Positions 7,543 to 17,078 of a stretch of DNA of 64,000 nt are shown here, piece by piece. The DNA lies in contig NZ_CP019312.1 of assembly GCF_001969365.1 (NCBI RefSeq), forward strand, positions 1,302,001 to 1,366,000. The letters run 5' to 3'. A model generated the notes under the pieces. It worked only from the letters and a program-made list of their open reading frames with translations, ran no database searches and had not been told where the DNA came from. The position numbers and the translations under genes were made by a program. Within the stretch, counting starts at the first letter, position 1. The number at the start of each line of letters is the position of its first letter. The stretch is from Tateyamaria omphalii. Its GTDB lineage: Bacteria; Pseudomonadota; Alphaproteobacteria; Rhodobacterales; Rhodobacteraceae.

Positions 7543-9141
7543 ATGAAGGGGAAATTTGGAATTATAGATCTATTCTCGGGGCCTGGTGGCCTCGGCGAGG
7601 GATTTTGTGCCTATCGAGAGGAGGGTCTTAGGCCGTTCGAGATAGATGTCTCGGTGGAAAAGGATCCTGTTGCGCACAGTACGTTGAGGTTGCGGGCGTT
7701 CCTGCGCCAGTTCGACGATGAATTTCCGACGGAGTACATCGATTTCCTGAACGAAGGCGGAGAAGAGCCGGATTGGGCAGACCTCTATCCCCGCGAATGG
7801 GCGCTCGCCGAACAGGAGACGCTGAACTTGACGCTGGGAGAGGCCGAGACCACTGCCGTCCTAGACAAGCGGATCGCGGAGATCCGGAAACGGCGCGGTG
7901 ATCGCATCATCCTGATCGGTGGCCCACCTTGTCAGGCCTACTCCCTTGCGGGCAGGGGCAGGAAGCCGAGTGAGCTTGGATATGTGGCGCACGACGAGAA
8001 TCGCCATCTGCTCTACCAAGAATACATCAATGTCTTGAGAAAGCTGCGTCCAGCGGCGTTCGTTATGGAGAACGTCAAGGGCATGCTCTCGTCCAGTATT
8101 GAGAAGCGCAAGGTCTTCGATCTGGTGACGGAAGACCTCCAATCGGGCGGTGGAGCGGCAGAATACGCGTTGTTTCCACTGAGCGGCAACACCGACCTAC
8201 ATGGACATGCCCAGCCGAAGGATTTCGTGGTCGCAGCAGAGGATCATGGCGTCCCGCAGGCACGTCACCGCGTGATTATCGTCGGCGTGCGGCGCGACTT
8301 GATTTCGGATGTGGATGGATTCGAGCCGCCTAAACTGGCTGGTGTCGCGCGCCGAACCACGGTTCGCGATGTCCTCTCCGAGATGCCTCCGCTCCGAAGC
8401 GGAATAAGTGCCCGGGGCGGACACGTTGACGATGTCATGAACTGGAAGCGGACGGTCGCGCTCGGGGCATCGAAGATCGCCGCGATGTCGCACGGCTTGC
8501 AGGGAGAGGCCGCGGGGAATTTCGATAAGGCTCTCGGCACCGTTGACAGGTCGAAGAAGATTACTGTCGAGAAACGCAAGGGTACGACAGGCGGTACGCT
8601 GTTGCCGGAAACCTGTCCTGAAGATCTACGCACGTGGCTAGAAGATGATCGTCTGGACAGCCTCTCGCTGCATGAAACTCGCGGGCACATGGTTGGTGAC
8701 CTCGAGCGATATCTTTTCGCCTCATCGTGGGCCACTGCGACGGGTGCTTCGCCTAAAGCCAAGGACTTTCCCGATGAACTCGCCCCCCGGCACGACAACT
8801 GGAAATCGGGCAAGTTCAACGACCGCTTTCGAGTCCAACCTTGGGATCTGCCTTCATCTACAGTGACGTGTCATCTGTCGAAAGACGGACACTACTTCAT
8901 TCATCCTGACCCGGCCCAGTGCCGCAGCATGACCGTCCGTGAGGCGGCAAGGTTGCAGACATTCCCGGACAACTACCATTTCAAAGGAAACCGCACTCAG
9001 CAATATGTCCAGGTCGGGAACGCCGTGCCACCCTTCCTCGCATGGAAGATCGCGACGGCTTTGCATCCGGTATTGGCGAAGCTCGTCCACGCGCCCGCAA
9101 AACTCGTCCGTGAAGCCGGGAAGGTGAAGATACCTGCATGA
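7543..9141 (+). CDS. DNA (cytosine-5)-methyltransferase
   Basis: 532 residues from the ATG at 7543, which places the AdoMet motif FGIIDLFSGPGGLGEGF at the N-terminus as in the family. Motif IV GGPPCQAYS supplies the catalytic Cys, then FVMENVKGM (motif VI), GVPQARHRV (motif VIII) and REAARLQTFPD...QVGNAVPP (motifs IX-X). An in-frame start 52 codons earlier would run through the vsr promoter and is unlikely. It modifies cytosine to protect self DNA in the restriction-like system encoded downstream, and pairs with divergent vsr. Its stop overlaps the next start (ATGA), so the operon is translationally coupled. Confidence 0.92.
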   Translation: MKGKFGIIDLFSGPGGLGEGFCAYREEGLRPFEIDVSVEKDPVAHSTLRLRAFLRQFDDEFPTEYIDFLNEGGEEPDWADLYPREWALAEQETLNLTLGEAETTAVLDKRIAEIRKRRGDRIILIGGPPCQAYSLAGRGRKPSELGYVAHDENRHLLYQEYINVLRKLRPAAFVMENVKGMLSSSIEKRKVFDLVTEDLQSGGGAAEYALFPLSGNTDLHGHAQPKDFVVAAEDHGVPQARHRVIIVGVRRDLISDVDGFEPPKLAGVARRTTVRDVLSEMPPLRSGISARGGHVDDVMNWKRTVALGASKIAAMSHGLQGEAAGNFDKALGTVDRSKKITVEKRKGTTGGTLLPETCPEDLRTWLEDDRLDSLSLHETRGHMVGDLERYLFASSWATATGASPKAKDFPDELAPRHDNWKSGKFNDRFRVQPWDLPSSTVTCHLSKDGHYFIHPDPAQCRSMTVREAARLQTFPDNYHFKGNRTQQYVQVGNAVPPFLAWKIATALHPVLAKLVHAPAKLVREAGKVKIPA

Positions 9142-10625
9142 CTGAACGGCCCGGTGATGGAGATGCCTCATATCATGAGGTTCGCCCGAATGCCGGGGCA
9201 CTGATCGAGAGTCTTCGTGACATCGGCTACACCATGTCGAGCGCGCTGGCGGACATCGTCGACAATTCCCTGACTGCGGGTGCGACCGAGCTCTCGATTC
9301 GGGTTCACTCCAACCCCGACGATGCCGCCATCGGCATCGTCGACAACGGGGCGGGCATGACGCGAGAGGAATTGGTCGAGGCAATGCGCCCCGGGTCGCG
9401 CTCGCCTACTGAAGCGCGAAGCGCCGACGACCTGGGCAGGTTTGGCCTCGGTCTTAAAACGGCATCTTTCTCGCAGTGTCGGCGACTGACGGTGGTGACG
9501 CGCCGGCAGCGTGTTACGGCCGTGGCGGTCTGGGACCTCGATGTCGTGGTGAAACGAGATGCTTGGGTCGTCGAGACGCGCGAGAGCGCCGACGGTATCC
9601 GCTTCGCCGAATTGTTGAAACATAACGGCACGCTCATCCTCTGGGACAAATTAGACAGGGTCGGCCTTGAACTGGGTAGCCAGAATTTCCTCCGGATAAT
9701 GAATGAGGCGTCAAGACATCTCGAGTTGGTGTTCCATCGGTTCATGAAGTCGGAACAGGGCCGGACGGCCGTTTCCTTCGATGTCAACGGACGAAAGCTG
9801 GCGCCGGTTGACCCGTTTGCCGAGTGGCATGATGCGACGATCAGGCAGGCCGAGGATCGCCGTGTTGTCGCAGGTGGCGCTGTCACTATTCAGGCATTCA
9901 TACTGCCGCACCGCAACAAGGTGTCTTCCGAGACGGAGTGGAAAAAGATGGGCTTGGCCGATGGCCATATGAGATCGCAGGGCTTCTACTTATATCGCAA
10001 CCGACGACTCATCCGGCACGCGACGTGGTTCAGGATGGCGCCACAGCACAGGCTTACGCAGCTTGCCCGGGTCCGGATCGATATCGGGAATGATAGCGAT
10101 GCAGCATGGAAGATCGATGTCCTAAAAGCGTCCGCATCGCCACCGCCCGGGCTGCGAGATTATCTCCGACGGCTGATCGAGGGCCTCGGTGGTAAGTCCA
10201 AGCGTGTTTATCGCAAGCGCGGCGCGAAGCTGACGGATGAGAATCCTCTTCCGCTCTGGCAGCGGACAAAGATCGACAACAGGATCAGCTACACGTTGAA
10301 TGGCGATCATCCTTCCGTTGCGGCATTCGCGGACACCCTCACCGAAGCGCAAGAGAACGCGTTTGGCGAAGTAATGCGGCTGTTCGCGGCGGGATTGCCG
10401 ATCGAGGCGCTCTACCACGACATGGCGGAGCACTTCTCGGACATCAAGCAGGACAGTCTGGATGAGACCGAGCTTCGGTCGAGCGGTAGGCAGTTGATCA
10501 ATCAGCTGCGGGAGATGGGGCATGAGGACAAAGATATCGCGGCCATGATGAAAGTCGTCCCGCCCTTCGCGGGTAATCAGCGGGTTATCGGCGAACTTCT
10601 CGGACAGGGGGGCTCGGAACCATGA
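9138..10625 (+). CDS. GHKL (MutL/MORC-like) ATPase of a restriction-like defence operon
   Basis: 495 residues. The N-terminal GHKL ATPase has the N-box ALADIVDNS, the G1 motif IVDNGAGM and the G2 motif GRFGLGLKTAS. Such MutL-like ATPases next to a cytosine methylase, Vsr, Z1 helicase and REase-fold protein were described as prokaryotic relatives of eukaryotic MORC proteins (Iyer, Abhiman and Aravind 2008, from memory). It is probably an ATP-operated clamp that helps distinguish or remodel target DNA. It overlaps its neighbours on both sides by 4 nt. Confidence 0.88.
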   Translation: MTERPGDGDASYHEVRPNAGALIESLRDIGYTMSSALADIVDNSLTAGATELSIRVHSNPDDAAIGIVDNGAGMTREELVEAMRPGSRSPTEARSADDLGRFGLGLKTASFSQCRRLTVVTRRQRVTAVAVWDLDVVVKRDAWVVETRESADGIRFAELLKHNGTLILWDKLDRVGLELGSQNFLRIMNEASRHLELVFHRFMKSEQGRTAVSFDVNGRKLAPVDPFAEWHDATIRQAEDRRVVAGGAVTIQAFILPHRNKVSSETEWKKMGLADGHMRSQGFYLYRNRRLIRHATWFRMAPQHRLTQLARVRIDIGNDSDAAWKIDVLKASASPPPGLRDYLRRLIEGLGGKSKRVYRKRGAKLTDENPLPLWQRTKIDNRISYTLNGDHPSVAAFADTLTEAQENAFGEVMRLFAAGLPIEALYHDMAEHFSDIKQDSLDETELRSSGRQLINQLREMGHEDKDIAAMMKVVPPFAGNQRVIGELLGQGGSEP

Positions 10626-13330
10626 ATATCCTGACGCTAGAAAACATCCGCGGTCTGATCCGGGATTTCATGATCGTGTCCCACAGGACCGAGGATGAGC
10701 TGAGGTCCGAGATCGAGAAGTATGCACCGCTCGCGCGTGAAGAGGTAACAAGCGATGATCTTAACGATCTTTATGACGAGATGCGCATTCGCCATGGAGT
10801 CCTGATAGAGACCGGAGCGGCGCTCGTGGCTCCGGGCTTCGAGCCGTGGTTCGATTCAAGAAGGCGGAATGACACGGACTGGTTCTACTGGGACCGCTAT
10901 CGGACACAGCTCGCCAATTCCGGCTTTCCGGGACCGGTTTTGGAGGCCATGAACGAGAAGACGAACCGGGTCATCGAGCTTTGCGGCGACCCGCGGGCGG
11001 ATTCGCCATTCGACCGCCGCGGCATGGTGATGGGGGACGTCCAGGCGGGCAAGACAGGCAACTACACGGCGCTTGTTAGCAAGGCCGCCGATGTCGGCTA
11101 CAAGGTGATCATCATCATCGCCGGCATCCATGAGAACCTTAGAAGCCAGACCCAGACGCGGATCGACGAAGGACTGATCGGACGGAACAGCGATTTCTCG
11201 CGGCTGGAAAATGCCCGTGACGATGGCCGCGTCGGCGTCGGATTAATAGATCCCTCCCGCGAGCCGAGTGCTATGACTACGCGCCAGGCCGATTTCCGGA
11301 AAGGACAGGCGGATCAGCGCATTCCTCTGGTGAACATGGAAAAGGAGCCTATCGTCTTCGTCATAAAGAAGAACGCAAGCGTCCTGAAGAATTTCCTCAA
11401 CTGGTTGAAGGCCTTCAATCTTTCTCATGGCGGCGCGACGATCGACCAGCCGATGATCCTGATCGACGACGAGGCCGACAACGCATCCATCAACGTCGCC
11501 AAGGGACCCGAGGCTGTTTCACGGATCAACGGGCAGATCCGCGCACTGCTGAACCTGTTCAGCAAGAGTTCCTATGTTGCCTTCACGGCGACGCCCTTCG
11601 CGAACATCTTCATTGACCCGGACCTCCAGCACGAGGAAGCCGGGCGCGACCTGTTCCCTGAGCACTTCCTCATCGCTCTCGACCGGCCCGGAAACTACTA
11701 CGGGGCGGAAAAGGTCTTCTTGGGCGAGACTGAAGATGAAAGCGGACGCCCGACACGTGACATCGAGGACAACGAGCCGCATCTGCCATTGAAGATGCCG
11801 AAGGGCCATCAGGTTCGCGACCTCCCAGAGAGCCTGATGACGGCGATCCGGACGTTCATCGTGGCTGGCGCGATCCGCGATTTCCGGGGGCAACGTGACA
11901 AGCATCACTCGATGCTGGTGAACGTCTCGCACCTGACATCCGTCCAGACCGATGTAGCAAACCTGATCCGGCACCGCCTGAACGAGATCATCCGACCCGC
12001 GCTGAACCTGCATTGCAATCTGTCACCTGATGAGGCGGAGATGAACGACGAAATCTCCGCAATGCGCGAGATCTTCGATGAAGAGTATGGGGATTCAGGC
12101 GTCGAGTGGGAGAACATCCTGCCGCTCCTAGACCGGGTGGCTGGACGCGCCGCCGTCTATGAAGTGAACAGCAAGTCGGGCGAGAAACTCGAATATCCGG
12201 AAGTCAAGGATCCCGAGAACGATCAGGTCACTGCGATTGCCGTCGGGGGGTATTCCCTGTCGCGCGGTCTAACACTTGAAGGGCTGACCATCAGTTATTT
12301 CCTGAGGAATTCGAAGGCCTACGACACACTTCTGCAGATGGCACGCTGGTTCGGTTACCGGCCCGACTATGAGGACCTATGCCGAGTTTGGATCAAGGAC
12401 GAGGCACGGCGCTGGTATTCCCATATCGCCGAGGCGTCGGAGGAACTGCGCCAAGATTTGCGTTACATGGCGGCCTCGGGGGCAAGTCCGCGGGATTTCG
12501 GCCTGCGAGTTCAACGTCACCCATCCGCCCTTGAGGTGACGGCGCGCAACAAGGCCGGTGCAGGTCAGGAAGTTATCGTGGATATCAGCCTGTCACGAAG
12601 CCGCATCGAAACCACGGTCATCCACGACAACGGCCACGGCAATGAAGCCGAGGAGAACCGGCAAGCGGTGATCCGGCTGCACGAAAGCCTTGCCGATTAT
12701 TCGTCTAAGATGGCCGGGGAGAGCAAATTATACGAGGCAATCCCTTCGGATATCGTCAAGGACTACCTTCAGGATTTCCGCAACCATCCGGATGCGGAGC
12801 GGACGCAGACAGGACCGGTGATCCGATACATCGAGGAGCGGGAGGACGAGAACCTCGACAAATGGGATGTCGTCTTCGTCGGTAGCGAGAAGGCTGATGC
12901 CGCAAATTGGGATGGCCTCGGCTACCCACTCCGCATGCAGGGCCGAACGCCTGCAGCCCGTGAAGGCGGCAGGATTGTCGCGACCAGCCGCCGTTTCTCA
13001 TCTCGCGGAGTGGTTCGGTTCGGCATGAGCGGGGATGCTCTGTCCGAGGTCCGGGAGGAAGCTGCAGCGGAAGGCACGAAGAACATCGCAGACAGCGCAT
13101 ACCTCGCAAAGCGGTCTCGACCGGTCTTGGCAATCCACGTCATCGCGCTTCTCGACAAGGGCACCGGTGATCTGCTCGACGAGCCACCGGTGACGGCATG
13201 GACCATCGGTTTTCCGACATCGCAGAAGAAGGGAAAGACGGTGAGTTACCAAGTGAACACGATCTGGTGGCAGCAGAACCGCGGCGAGATAGACGAGGAA
13301 GTGGGAGAGGCTCTTGACCGTGAAGAGTGA
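10622..13330 (+). CDS. Z1-domain superfamily II helicase-like protein
   Basis: 902 residues. Walker A GDVQAGKTGN near residue 140, Walker B ILIDDEADN near 280, motif III AFTATPFAN, and a motif V/VI region SRGLTLEGL...LLQMARWFGYR. These define the Z1 ATPase/helicase family found in restriction-like systems. It likely translocates on DNA and couples recognition to cleavage by the adjacent PD-(D/E)XK protein. It starts in an ATGA overlap with the GHKL gene and overlaps the next start. Confidence 0.9.
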   Translation: MNILTLENIRGLIRDFMIVSHRTEDELRSEIEKYAPLAREEVTSDDLNDLYDEMRIRHGVLIETGAALVAPGFEPWFDSRRRNDTDWFYWDRYRTQLANSGFPGPVLEAMNEKTNRVIELCGDPRADSPFDRRGMVMGDVQAGKTGNYTALVSKAADVGYKVIIIIAGIHENLRSQTQTRIDEGLIGRNSDFSRLENARDDGRVGVGLIDPSREPSAMTTRQADFRKGQADQRIPLVNMEKEPIVFVIKKNASVLKNFLNWLKAFNLSHGGATIDQPMILIDDEADNASINVAKGPEAVSRINGQIRALLNLFSKSSYVAFTATPFANIFIDPDLQHEEAGRDLFPEHFLIALDRPGNYYGAEKVFLGETEDESGRPTRDIEDNEPHLPLKMPKGHQVRDLPESLMTAIRTFIVAGAIRDFRGQRDKHHSMLVNVSHLTSVQTDVANLIRHRLNEIIRPALNLHCNLSPDEAEMNDEISAMREIFDEEYGDSGVEWENILPLLDRVAGRAAVYEVNSKSGEKLEYPEVKDPENDQVTAIAVGGYSLSRGLTLEGLTISYFLRNSKAYDTLLQMARWFGYRPDYEDLCRVWIKDEARRWYSHIAEASEELRQDLRYMAASGASPRDFGLRVQRHPSALEVTARNKAGAGQEVIVDISLSRSRIETTVIHDNGHGNEAEENRQAVIRLHESLADYSSKMAGESKLYEAIPSDIVKDYLQDFRNHPDAERTQTGPVIRYIEEREDENLDKWDVVFVGSEKADAANWDGLGYPLRMQGRTPAAREGGRIVATSRRFSSRGVVRFGMSGDALSEVREEAAAEGTKNIADSAYLAKRSRPVLAIHVIALLDKGTGDLLDEPPVTAWTIGFPTSQKKGKTVSYQVNTIWWQQNRGEIDEEVGEALDREE

Positions 13331-14312
13331 CGATCCATGGTCGGACATTCCAATATCGTCGGCCGGCTCCAAGCTGAATGGTAGACTAGTCTCCGAAAGC
13401 AGGCCTTGGGAGATCTTTCGGGCGATCGACTATCTTGGACGACGCATCCTGTTCCTTGTTCACGCGCCGTCTTCGGCCTCCGGGATCGTGCTTCCGAAGA
13501 TGGCCGGCCTTGACGTCGAGGCGCGTGTGCGGACCGAAGACGACAAGGCCATCATGTCCGTAACGTTAGAGAATGCCGATGACGGGGACATTTTCACGCG
13601 CTTCACGGATGACATCATCCAGACTGTCGCGTCCGCCGGTGACGAGGTGACGGCGGTCCAGTCCTTTGTCGGGCGGACATGGAAATGGCACGCACTACTC
13701 AAGGGCGGAAGGAGGGCAACTCTCAGCCGCGAGGCCCAACTTGGATTGATCGGCGAGCTGTGGACAATCCTGAATGTCATAACACCCGCAAGGGGTCTCG
13801 ACACGGCTGTCGAAGGGTGGCGGGGCGCTCAGCTGGCCCCCAAGGACTTCGAGCTTTCCGATCTTTGCATCGAGTGCAAGTCGCGCGGTGCGGCGTCAAG
13901 GAACAATGTACGAATCACATCCGAGCATCAACTAGCTGATGTGCCCGGTCATCAAGTAATCCTGCTCGTCCACACCTTCGCATCCGCGAGCAAGGACGAT
14001 GTGGGCAGCCTCGATCTGCATGGGATCGTCGAGCAGGCACGATCCGCGATCAAGTCCGACGCACCGCACGCCTCGAGGGCATTCGAAGCTTCCCTCGACG
14101 AGGCCGGATACGACGACACTCATGAATACGAGGTGATCGTCCTGCATCGCGCGTTCGATGCCTATCATGTCGAAGAAAGATTTCCGAGGATTACTCCCGG
14201 GAGTTACCCGGACGGTCCATTGGAGGTGGCCTACGACTTGCCACTTGCAGACCTCGCACCGTTCCATATGGGCGAACATGATTTCCAACGTCAGCTTGTA
14301 GGCGAAGGCTGA
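13320..14312 (+). CDS. PD-(D/E)XK motif protein (DUF4420-like nuclease)
   Basis: About 330 residues. The nuclease core is visible as IGELWTI, then KDFELSDLCIECKSRG, giving the D...ExK arrangement of the restriction-enzyme fold. I prefer the GTG at 13320 (9 nt after GGAGAGG); TTG at 13314 is the alternative, and both overlap the Z1 gene. It is probably the cleaving subunit of the methylase-ATPase-Z1 system. It is 3 nt from the AIPR gene. Confidence 0.82.
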   Translation: MKSDDPWSDIPISSAGSKLNGRLVSESRPWEIFRAIDYLGRRILFLVHAPSSASGIVLPKMAGLDVEARVRTEDDKAIMSVTLENADDGDIFTRFTDDIIQTVASAGDEVTAVQSFVGRTWKWHALLKGGRRATLSREAQLGLIGELWTILNVITPARGLDTAVEGWRGAQLAPKDFELSDLCIECKSRGAASRNNVRITSEHQLADVPGHQVILLVHTFASASKDDVGSLDLHGIVEQARSAIKSDAPHASRAFEASLDEAGYDDTHEYEVIVLHRAFDAYHVEERFPRITPGSYPDGPLEVAYDLPLADLAPFHMGEHDFQRQLVGEG

Positions 14313-14315
14313 GAC

Positions 14316-16391
14316 ATGAGCGAAACAGACCAATATGCAGAAATGCTCCGCGAGGACGTCCGGTTGCTCTCCGAGGCGAACGGGACGTCGATGGAGGAAG
14401 CCTTCTTTGCCCGCGTGACCGACACGATAACCGGATCGGGTGAGATCGACGCCTTGGAATATTTCCATCACCGGGGAACGCAACAATCCGGCATCAGGGT
14501 GGATGGATGGGGTGGCGATCCCAAGAAGTCGAAGCAATTGACGCTTCTCGTCATAGATCATGCGGATGATCCGGATTCACCGACACTGACCGGTACCGAA
14601 CTGAACAACCAGTTCAAGCGCCCGCTCCGGTTTCTCAAGGCGGCCCTAGATGAGGAATGGCGAGACCGGCTGGAGGAGACGTCGCCGGGGTTCGAGCTGG
14701 CCGACATGGTCGCGGCCCGCTGGGCATCGGTGAAGAAGATCCGGCTGCTCCTTCTAACAGATCGCAAGCTCAGTAGCCGCGTCGATGGGCGCGAGATGAC
14801 AGAATTCATGGAACGTCCGGTCAGCTACAGTGTGTGGGATGTCACTCGACTCGAACGGATAGAGAGCTCCGCCATGGGACGCGAGGACATCATCGTCGAT
14901 CTAGAACAGCATGGGGGCGCGATCCCGGTCCTTCCTGCCCACATGCCGAATTCACCGTACGAGGCCTATCTTGCGGCACTTCCGGGTCCGGCTCTCGCCT
15001 CGATCTATGATCGGTGGGAGGCGCGGCTTCTCGAGCAGAATGTGCGAGTGTTCCTGCAGGCACGTGGCAACGTGAACAAGGGTATCCGCAAGACGATCGA
15101 GGAGGACCCCGAGATGTTCTTCGCCTACAACAATGGGATCACGGCGACGGCCGATGCGGTCGAGATCGAACAGCGTGATGGCGCCCCGATGATGACCCGC
15201 CTGACGAACCTGCAGATCGTGAATGGCGGGCAAACCAGTGCCTCCATCCACGCGGCTCTGCGCGCGGGGAAGGACCTATCGAAGACGTTCATCCAGATGA
15301 AGCTGTCGATCGTCGATGCCGAGAAGGCAGAGAAGATCGTGCCGGACATCTCACGGTATGCGAATAGCCAGAACCGGATCGCGGCGGCGGACTTCTTCTC
15401 GAACCATCCTTTCCACGTCCGGATGGAGGAAGTTTCGCGTAGGCTCTACGCACCGGCGAAGGACGGGAATTTCACGCAGAGCCGCTGGTTCTACGAACGT
15501 GCCCGCGGCCAGTTCGCTGATCGCAGATCCCGCCTCACACCGTCGCAGCGCCGCAAGTTCGACCTCGAACATCCACGGGCACAGCTCTTCACCAAGACCG
15601 ACTTGGCCAAGGCCGAGATGACATGGCGAGGTCGTCCCGAGATCGTGAGCCTTGGAGCGCAGAAGAACTTTGCTCATTTCGCGCACGCAATCGGAAAGGA
15701 ATGGGACAAGCGCGACGAGGTGTTCTCCGAGGAGTGGTTCCGGAACGCGATCTCAAAGTTGATCATCTTCCGCAAGACCGAGCGGATCGTCTCGGACGCG
15801 GCCGGTTCCTGGTATACCGGCGGTCTCCGTGCAAACACGGTCTGCTATGCGATCGCCAAGCTCGTCCATGATGTCGAGGAACGGAAACAGTCGATCGACC
15901 TGAAGAAGATCTGGAATGAGCAGGATGTGCCCGACGAGCTGGTTGGTGTTCTCGACCAATACGGGGAGGCCATGCACATGCATCTCCTGTCTCCCCCGGC
16001 CGGTGGCAGCAATCCGACGGAATGGGCGAAGAGAAAGGCATGCGCCGAGGCCGCGATGAAAGTTGAACTGGAGTTCCGCAGCGACCTATCCGAAATACTG
16101 ATCGGTACGGCGGAACGTCGCGAAAGGGTTGCCGAGGGGCGCAAAGATCAGCGCATGGTAGACGGTATACAGGCGCAGGCAACGGTTGCGGAGATCGGGT
16201 CGGATGAGTGGGCATACCTACGGGACTGGGCGCGCAAGTCAGGCATGCGTCTCACACCCACCGAGAATGGTATCCTAGAAGCCGCTACCCAGCTTCGGCT
16301 GCGGCCATTGTCGGAGGCACAGTCGATCAAGGCGATTGCTGTGATGGAGCGGGCGCGACAGCTAGGATATGCCGAGAGCAGATGCGGATAG
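14316..16391 (+). CDS. AIPR family (abortive infection phage resistance) protein
   Basis: 691 residues. The AIPR core is clear around residues 230-310: LEQNVRVFLQ, NKGIRKTI, MFFAYNNGITATA and LQIVNGGQTSASIH. AIPR proteins occur in phage-resistance loci. The N-terminal segment VDGWGGD...KQLTLLVID occupies the place of a nuclease-like fold in relatives but looks degenerate. It is the last gene of the defence operon, 3 nt after the PD-(D/E)XK gene, and may be an effector or a nucleic-acid-binding subunit. Confidence 0.85.
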   Translation: MSETDQYAEMLREDVRLLSEANGTSMEEAFFARVTDTITGSGEIDALEYFHHRGTQQSGIRVDGWGGDPKKSKQLTLLVIDHADDPDSPTLTGTELNNQFKRPLRFLKAALDEEWRDRLEETSPGFELADMVAARWASVKKIRLLLLTDRKLSSRVDGREMTEFMERPVSYSVWDVTRLERIESSAMGREDIIVDLEQHGGAIPVLPAHMPNSPYEAYLAALPGPALASIYDRWEARLLEQNVRVFLQARGNVNKGIRKTIEEDPEMFFAYNNGITATADAVEIEQRDGAPMMTRLTNLQIVNGGQTSASIHAALRAGKDLSKTFIQMKLSIVDAEKAEKIVPDISRYANSQNRIAAADFFSNHPFHVRMEEVSRRLYAPAKDGNFTQSRWFYERARGQFADRRSRLTPSQRRKFDLEHPRAQLFTKTDLAKAEMTWRGRPEIVSLGAQKNFAHFAHAIGKEWDKRDEVFSEEWFRNAISKLIIFRKTERIVSDAAGSWYTGGLRANTVCYAIAKLVHDVEERKQSIDLKKIWNEQDVPDELVGVLDQYGEAMHMHLLSPPAGGSNPTEWAKRKACAEAAMKVELEFRSDLSEILIGTAERRERVAEGRKDQRMVDGIQAQATVAEIGSDEWAYLRDWARKSGMRLTPTENGILEAATQLRLRPLSEAQSIKAIAVMERARQLGYAESRCG

Positions 16392-16450
16392 CAAAAAAAA
16401 GCGATCATGGGTTGCTGCTCCGGCAATCGTCAGGCCGTTAAGTTAGTTTC

Positions 16451-16550
16451 CTCTGCGCCAGAGAAATTGGTTAATGGGTTCCAATTTGTATTATCAGTTA
16501 ACAAGAATCCGCGGCGTACCTGATCTTAGGAACCTAAGAGATGACGTCAT
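16451..16550. other. palindrome cluster, candidate oriT/nic region
   Basis: Four inverted repeats within 100 bp: CTCTG/CAGAG (16451-16463), AAATTGG/CCAATTT (16464-16487), TCTTAGG/CCTAAGA (16524-16539) and the palindrome ATGACGTCAT (16541-16550). The block is AT-rich and lies in the 381-bp gap between the AIPR gene and the mobilisation genes, the usual place for an origin of transfer. No nic consensus can be named. The rest of the gap shows nothing else. Terminator or operator functions for some repeats are possible. Confidence 0.4.
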
Positions 16551-16772
16551 TTCCTGTTCTATTTGTGAAATTGAATTTCTTGGCCAGAGTCCTGTGAAAT
16601 AGCTGCGCCCTTCGTCTTCGTTTTTTACCGATCACCCGGAACGTCCATTGAGCCATATTTCACTGAACGATTTCGCTGGGGCGTAGTCCCATCTGTCATT
16701 CACGCGGGCATTCTGATTATGGCCGATCAGTGCAGGGGGGTAAAACGAACCATCGAAAACGAGGTTCCTGCC

Positions 16773-17078
16773 ATGCCACCGAAAACCATCTCCTACCCCG
16801 TCCGCCACACTCGGGAAGTCGCCGAGGAAATCGATGCGATCGCCGCCTCCAATGGGTTTGGTACGCGCGCGAAGTTCATGGTCCACGCGGCCCTCAACTA
16901 CAAGAAGGAGGATGACGAGGCAGTCGCCGTCGAACTTGCCCGGATCAGCTTCGCCCTCCGCCAACTCGACCGGGCCGAGACCGGGCGCGTCCACCTGCTG
17001 AAGAGACGCAACATCCGCGAGATCGAGCGCACCGCACGCGCCGCCCTCACGGCCGTCATCGAACGGAACGTCGGATGA
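16773..17078 (+). CDS. small RHH-like mobilisation accessory (MobC-like) protein
   Basis: 101 residues from the ATG at 16773, with GAGG 8 nt upstream; an open frame extends 18 codons further. It starts with a short strand, TISYPVRHTREVAEEID, then two helices, the layout of relaxosome RHH proteins, and ends in a charged helix. It overlaps the relaxase-like gene by ATGA and follows the palindrome cluster, so a role in oriT binding is inferred. A plain transcriptional regulator is the alternative. Confidence 0.5.
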   Translation: MPPKTISYPVRHTREVAEEIDAIAASNGFGTRAKFMVHAALNYKKEDDEAVAVELARISFALRQLDRAETGRVHLLKRRNIREIERTARAALTAVIERNVG

